This document shows, piece after piece, positions 7,924 through 11,277 of a stretch of 11,277 bases of DNA. The DNA lies in contig JAIXPM010000048.1 in assembly GCA_027486275.1 (NCBI GenBank), positions 1 through 11,277 of the forward strand. The letters are read 5' to 3'. Every line of letters starts with the position of its first letter. Within the stretch, counting starts at the first letter, position 1. This DNA is from Sphingomonadales bacterium (GTDB lineage Bacteria; Pseudomonadota; Alphaproteobacteria; Sphingomonadales; Sphingomonadaceae). The position numbers were made by a program, and so were the translations under genes. The notes below the pieces were generated by a model that saw nothing but the letters and a program-made list of their open reading frames with translations, did not search any database and was not told the origin of the DNA.

Positions 7924-8168
7924 TCCGACTCCGTCATTGCTCGCGCCGATGATGCGCCAATCTGTTGCCTATCTCCAAAACCATGGCAAGTTTGTTCGCA
8001 GGGCGACCGCATGTACGCTTGGAAACCGGCAGCGTCCGTGCCATCACACGCACGGTCTGCATCGCCGCCGTGGAGTCTGCACGCGCTGCTGGCAGCGAAA
8101 TTTCTGTGGATTGGCGGCGTTTCATCGCTAGGGTGCGCCGCACGCAAAAGCATAAAGACGGGACGGTA
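7924..8168. promoter_or_regulatory. Divergent control region of aminotransferase and iclR-like gene
   Basis: This 245-nt stretch carries no gene. An open frame extends left from the iclR-like CDS to 7965, but codon-start evidence supports 8169. Visible elements are GCCAATCT (7956-7963), a dyad TTGCC-N15-GGCAA (7965-7989), the half-site TGGCAAG (7984-7990), and a block starting TTGTTCGCA (7992-8019) that matches 22 of 29 aligned columns of 3569-3597. The block sits 69-96 nt before the aminotransferase start. Neighbouring short repeats of CGCA/CGCT are reminiscent of the repeated sites bound by PcaU/PobR-type IclR proteins. Core promoter boxes could not be assigned confidently. Confidence 0.5.
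8093..8108. promoter_or_regulatory. Dyad with GAAATTTC core, possible autoregulatory site
   Basis: CAnnGAAATTTCnnTG is an imperfect 16-bp palindrome with a perfect 8-bp core at 8097-8104. It ends 60 nt before the iclR-like ATG and resembles the AT core of IclR-family boxes. IclR-type regulators commonly repress their own gene, so an autoregulatory role is possible. The motif is short and could be chance. Confidence 0.25.
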
Positions 8169-8945
8169 ATGACCGCAGCCGACACGAACGACATCAGCGA
8201 CCGTGACTATGTGAACTCGCTGGCGCGCGGTCTCGAGGTGATCTGCGCCTTCACCCGCACGCGTCCGCGCATGACCTTGAGCGAGATCGCCCGCGCCACC
8301 GGCATGACGCGCGCCACCGTGCGGCGTTTCCTGCTGACGCTGGTGCGCGAAGGCTATGCCGAAAAGGACGACAAGGTGTTCAGCCTCAAGCCCAAGGTGC
8401 TTGAACTGGGCTATTCGGCGCTGTCGTCGATGGGCATCCTGGAAGTCGCGCAGCCGATCATGAACGATCTGTCCAAGACGCTGCAGGAATCGGTGTTCTG
8501 CGCGGTGTTGACCGGCGACGATGTGACCTACATCGCCCGCACCACGTCGGATCGGCTGGTCAATGTCAGCATTTCCGTGGGCGGCAGAGCCCCGGCGCAT
8601 GCGGTGTCAACCGGCCGGGTGCTGCTGGCCGCCGAGCCAGTGGACTCGATGCACCGCTATCTTGATCGGGTGACGCTGCAACCCATCACGCCCTACACTG
8701 TCACCTCGAAGGTCAAACTGCGCGCCGAGATCGAGAATGTGCGGCTTACCGGTTATTCGATGGTCGATCAGGAACTGGAAATCGGCCTGGGCTCGATTTC
8801 GGTGCCGATCCGCAGTGCCGATGGCCGGGTGCTGGCGGCGCTGAACGTGTGCTGCCCTTCGTCCCGCACCGATCTGGATGGCATGCGCACCAAGATCCTG
8901 CCGGAATTGCTGCAGGCATCGCAGGCCATCACGCGCGGACTCTGA
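8169..8945 (+). CDS. IclR-family transcriptional regulator, PcaR/PcaU/PobR-like
   Basis: A 258-residue regulator of normal IclR length. The N-terminal winged helix-turn-helix starts at DYVNSLARGLEVI (13-25), wording typical of the PcaR/PcaU/PobR subgroup. The helix-turn-helix follows (SEIARATGMTRATVRRFL, about 38-55), then the wing. The C-terminal effector domain runs from about 90 to the end, with the conserved DQELEIGLGSISVPI (200-214) and DGRVLAALNV (218-227). Effector-domain proteins of this group sense small organic acids and may activate or repress. ATG 8169 is chosen because it gives the family-length protein and has a GGGACGG-like ribosome binding site just before it; upstream in-frame residues have no family resemblance. 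Being divergent from the aminotransferase makes that gene the likeliest target, with the flavoprotein and GcvP-like genes as further candidates through shared motifs. Confidence 0.92.
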   Translation: MTAADTNDISDRDYVNSLARGLEVICAFTRTRPRMTLSEIARATGMTRATVRRFLLTLVREGYAEKDDKVFSLKPKVLELGYSALSSMGILEVAQPIMNDLSKTLQESVFCAVLTGDDVTYIARTTSDRLVNVSISVGGRAPAHAVSTGRVLLAAEPVDSMHRYLDRVTLQPITPYTVTSKVKLRAEIENVRLTGYSMVDQELEIGLGSISVPIRSADGRVLAALNVCCPSSRTDLDGMRTKILPELLQASQAITRGL

Positions 8946-9023
8946 TCAGACCAGCAGCGAATTGCCGAAATCGAACAGCAGGCACGACAACAGCGTCCCC
9001 CAGCCCCACTCCACCCCTAGAAA

Positions 9024-9056
9024 TCACTGCCATCCGGCAAAGGCGGGTGTCGAGCG
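9024..9056. repeat. Possible remnant of a dispersed intergenic repeat
   Basis: The 216-nt space 8946-9161 holds no gene. Within it, the stretch around CCATCCGGCAAAGGCGGGTG (9030-9049) resembles, in reverse complement, the widespread intergenic repeats of high-GC proteobacteria whose spurious translation reads TPAFAG; exactly STPAFAG is obtained here on the minus strand. The dyad is degenerate (CCGGC...GCGGG), suggesting decay. No second copy is present in the window, so the assignment rests on resemblance only. Confidence 0.3.
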
Positions 9057-9161
9057 CTTCGAGGTGGGCGATGTTTTCGGGCGTTGCTGGCAATATGGGC
9101 CGCCCTTGCCGCGAACGCCTGCCCCATGCAACGTTGGCCAATCTTGTTGGGGAGAACACAG

Positions 9162-9764
9162 ATGCTGCTCTGGTCCGCGCCTGATCCGGCGCCCAATCCG
9201 CGCCGGGTGCGGCTGTTCCTGAAGGCGAAGGGGATCAGCGTGGAGGAGCGCATGGTCTCCCTCATGGCGCGCGAGCATAAATCGGATGAGGTGGTCGCGC
9301 TGAACCCACGCGGGCAGGTGCCGTTCCTGGAACTGGACGATGGCCGGGTGATCGCCGAAACGATCAGCATCTGCCGCTATCTGGATGAGCTCCACCCGCA
9401 GCCGCCGCTGATCGGCTCGACGCCGTTCGAACGGGCAGAGACGGACATGTGGATCCGGCGGGTGGAAACCGGGCTGGGCACGCCGGTCAGCCTGTTCTGG
9501 CAACATGGCCATCCCTACACGGCCAAGCTGATCAACCAGATTCCGGCCATGGGCGAAGCGGCCAAGGTGCAGGCTGCGGCGATGCTGGGCTGGTTTGATG
9601 GGCAGTTGGCGGCCAGCGACTGGCTGGCCGCGGAGCGGTTCACGCTGGCCGATATCGCACTGCTGTCGATCGTGGATTTTGCCGGCTGGATCGGGATCAG
9701 CCTGCCCGCCGATGCCAGCCATCTGCAGGACTGGCACCAGCGGGCAACGGCGCAAACCGCTTAG
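9162..9764 (+). CDS. Glutathione S-transferase family protein
   Basis: A 200-residue cytosolic GST of usual length. The thioredoxin-like N-terminal domain (about 1-80) contains NPRRVRLFL (12-20), NPRGQVPFLEL (48-58) with the cis-proline P54 after V53, and the gamma-glutamyl-binding E66-T67 (usually E-S). The helical C-terminal domain (about 88-200) has the N-capping box motif TLADIAL (161-167). It would conjugate glutathione to electrophiles or reduce or isomerise them; the substrate is unknown. ATG 9162 is preferred because GGGGAG (9149-9154) lies seven bases upstream and the protein then begins right at the first beta strand. An in-frame start at 9084 would add 26 residues unlike GSTs. It follows the iclR-like gene by 216 nt and probably has its own promoter. 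Its TAG stop overlaps the convergent receptor gene's stop. Confidence 0.9.
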   Translation: MLLWSAPDPAPNPRRVRLFLKAKGISVEERMVSLMAREHKSDEVVALNPRGQVPFLELDDGRVIAETISICRYLDELHPQPPLIGSTPFERAETDMWIRRVETGLGTPVSLFWQHGHPYTAKLINQIPAMGEAAKVQAAAMLGWFDGQLAASDWLAAERFTLADIALLSIVDFAGWIGISLPADASHLQDWHQRATAQTA

Positions 9765-11277
9765 AAGAACAATTTCCGCAAGCTCAGCGTTACCGTGCGG
9801 CCCAGCGGATCAAGCTGGTCGCGCTGAAAGCCGATGGGTTCGGCGCCAAGGCGGTTCTTCACGTTGACGCGGTCGTTGAACAGATTGTCGACCCGCAAGG
9901 ACACCCGGCTACCACGCAGCCACGGCATCTTCAGCAGCACATCCTGGCGCTGGCCCAAATCGACGAACAGCCGCAGGTTGGCGACGGCGCGCGGTGAGAA
10001 GAACAGATCGTCCGGCGATTGCGACGCGCCTGACGGATCGACCAGCACCGATGTACCCGATTGCCAGTTGACGCCGACGCTGCCGCCAATCCCGCGCCGG
10101 CCGCCGCCCAGCCGGGTTTCAATCTGGTGACGCGGCGCCCCGCCGGCGGAACCAACCGCTGAACCGTTCAACAGATCGAGCACCGGTACGCCAGGGCGGA
10201 TGCCGATTTCGTTGCGGAACGTCCAAGTGTGAAACACGGTGAACTGCAGCCGGCCATCGAGGAAGCCGCGCGGCGGGCCGCCACCACCACCGCCGCCGCG
10301 GAAGCCACCGCCAAAGCCGCCACCGGGGGGCGGTGCTGCGCCGGCAGCAGGCGGCGACGTTCCGGCAGCGGGCGGACCACCGGCGGCAGCGGGCGGGGTC
10401 GCGCCGGCAGCGGGCGGCCCACCGGCGGCACCAGGCGGGCGCTGGCCCGGCGTGAAACCATAGGGATTGCGGGCAAAGGTGCGGATTTCCGGCGGCAGCG
10501 GCTGGCCGGTGCGGAACGCCTCGACCGCTTTGGCGCGGGTTTCGGCAATGCGCTTTTCAGCGGCGGCGCGCTCGGCCTTGCCGGGCTTGAGCTGCTGGGT
10601 GAGCGTGAAGCCCCAGCGCAGCTCCTGCCGCTCCGAATAATCGAAATTCACCGGACGGTTGTCGATCTGCAACAAGCGCCCGCCGGCATCCCGCGTGAAG
10701 CGATCCGGAAAGGCGGCTTCGAGTTCCGCCGTGGCGGTGGGAAAAGACGCGATCGGATCATCAATGCGCGAGTGGATGTAGTTGGCATTGAGAACAATAT
10801 CAGTCTTTTCAAAGGGCTTCAGGTTGAAACCCAGCTTCCAGACTTGGCGCGTATCGTTCAGAAGGGCGCGGTTGCCGCCGTCCAGCCGATTGATGTCCAC
10901 CGTCTCGCCGCGCAGAAAATCGAACACGCGCACGTTGGGCGTAATGATGGTGGGATCGCCCAACTGGCCCACGCTGGGCGCGCCCTGTTCGCGGGTGAAG
11001 CTGGCGATGAAGCTCCAGCCAGGCGAAGGCTCCCAATTGGCGCCGGCACCCCAGGTGATCAGCGTGCCGAAATCCGACAGCGTATCAGCCGCGATATTGC
11101 CGTTGAGCGTGAATTTTCCAAGGAATGCCAACACGTTGTCGCGTGACGACGCGATCGGCAGATCGAAATTCGCCTGGAAATTGCCTTGCGTGCGCGACAG
11201 GTTCGCGGCGCTGACCAGGCCGGCACGGGTGGCGGACGCATCGAGCGCCAGATGCTGCACCTGCGCCTTCAGCGCCA
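9761..11277 (-). CDS. TonB-dependent outer-membrane receptor, C-terminal part (N-terminus beyond right edge)
   Basis: About 505 residues of a beta-barrel receptor are visible; the frame stays open to the right edge, so signal peptide, TonB box and plug domain are missing. Alternating amphipathic strands run throughout. The end carries the usual receptor C-terminus: VSLRVDNLFNDRV, a loop, then TVTLSLRKLFF, ending in the terminal phenylalanine recognised by the BAM machinery. Counting from the GTG at 11260, residues 226-260 are charged and helix-like. They are followed by five PPAAGxx-type heptads (275-309) and a Gly-rich run (312-328), together an unusually long loop between barrel strands. 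Gly/Pro-rich loops of this sort are frequent in sphingomonad receptors. The transported ligand (siderophore, sugar, peptide or other) cannot be told. It converges on the GST gene with overlapping stop codons and shows no operon link to the catabolic module. Confidence 0.88.
   Translation of the reverse strand, partial: ALKAQVQHLALDASATRAGLVSAANLSRTQGNFQANFDLPIASSRDNVLAFLGKFTLNGNIAADTLSDFGTLITWGAGANWEPSPGWSFIASFTREQGAPSVGQLGDPTIITPNVRVFDFLRGETVDINRLDGGNRALLNDTRQVWKLGFNLKPFEKTDIVLNANYIHSRIDDPIASFPTATAELEAAFPDRFTRDAGGRLLQIDNRPVNFDYSERQELRWGFTLTQQLKPGKAERAAAEKRIAETRAKAVEAFRTGQPLPPEIRTFARNPYGFTPGQRPPGAAGGPPAAGATPPAAAGGPPAAGTSPPAAGAAPPPGGGFGGGFRGGGGGGGPPRGFLDGRLQFTVFHTWTFRNEIGIRPGVPVLDLLNGSAVGSAGGAPRHQIETRLGGGRRGIGGSVGVNWQSGTSVLVDPSGASQSPDDLFFSPRAVANLRLFVDLGQRQDVLLKMPWLRGSRVSLRVDNLFNDRVNVKNRLGAEPIGFQRDQLDPLGRTVTLSLRKLFF
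10334..10438 (-). repeat. Five tandem 21-bp units coding PPAAGxx heptads
   Basis: Inside the TonB receptor gene, five consecutive 21-bp units encode PPGAAGG, PPAAGAT, PPAAAGG, PPAAGTS and PPAAGAA. Units two apart are most alike at DNA level, giving a 42-bp higher-order period seen as CCGGCAGCGGGCGG at 10362 and again at 10404 on the plus strand. In-frame unit length allows copy-number change without frameshift. A Gly codon run follows directly on the coding strand. Confidence 0.75.

Noticed and set aside
7965..8168. N-terminal extension of the iclR-like protein
   Set aside because: The added 68 residues precede the normal IclR start region, have no family likeness and would cover the control region; ATG 8169 gives normal length.
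8941..8950. Perfect palindrome TCTGATCAGA at the end of the iclR-like gene
   Set aside because: It spans the stop codon, has no loop or T-run, and a 10-bp palindrome is not rare enough to claim a site.
9024..9755. Minus-strand open frame opposite the GST gene
   Set aside because: It mirrors the GST coding frame, which has clear family motifs; its own translation resembles no protein family.

Overview
The window comes from a high-GC Gram-negative bacterium, most likely an alphaproteobacterium of the Sphingomonadales type. The reasons are the G+C-rich coding bias, the TonB-dependent receptor with a Gly/Pro-rich loop insertion, and a separately encoded two-subunit glycine dehydrogenase-like pair. 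The lineage is inferred from these traits; no marker gene is present.

Layout. Positions 1-3556 (minus strand) read as one cluster. An AcoX-like ATP-NAD kinase family protein comes first, then a fused [2Fe-2S]/FAD/[2Fe-2S] oxidoreductase resembling HcnA joined to HcnB, then a DAO-type FAD oxidoreductase resembling HcnC that runs off the left edge and overlaps its neighbour by 4 nt. Divergent from it, at 3657-6535 (plus), are two coupled genes for GcvPA-like and GcvPB-like PLP proteins. They converge on a class III aminotransferase (6532-7923, minus), which is divergent from a PcaR/PobR-type IclR regulator (8169-8945, plus). A small glutathione transferase follows (9162-9764, plus). The C-terminal part of a TonB-dependent receptor (9761-right edge, minus) closes the window.

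How the genes may work together. The first seven genes look like one catabolic (less likely biosynthetic) module for an unidentified amino acid or amine. Its parts are a membrane-associated or soluble flavoprotein dehydrogenase, a PLP decarboxylase-like pair, an omega-type transaminase, an AcoX-like protein and a local IclR regulator. The GcvP-like subunits retain the PLP lysine but have lost several signatures of true glycine decarboxylase, and neither a T-protein nor an H-protein gene is visible. Ordinary glycine cleavage is therefore doubtful. The three intergenic regions of the module share short motifs, TGGCAAG in all three and a longer TTGTTCGCA-containing block in two. These are candidate operators and the best sequence evidence that the genes form one regulon.

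The GST and the TonB receptor are probably separate, although uptake of the module's substrate by the receptor cannot be excluded. No rRNA, tRNA, CRISPR, insertion sequence or convincing rho-independent terminator was seen. Every stretch between genes is shorter than 300 bases.
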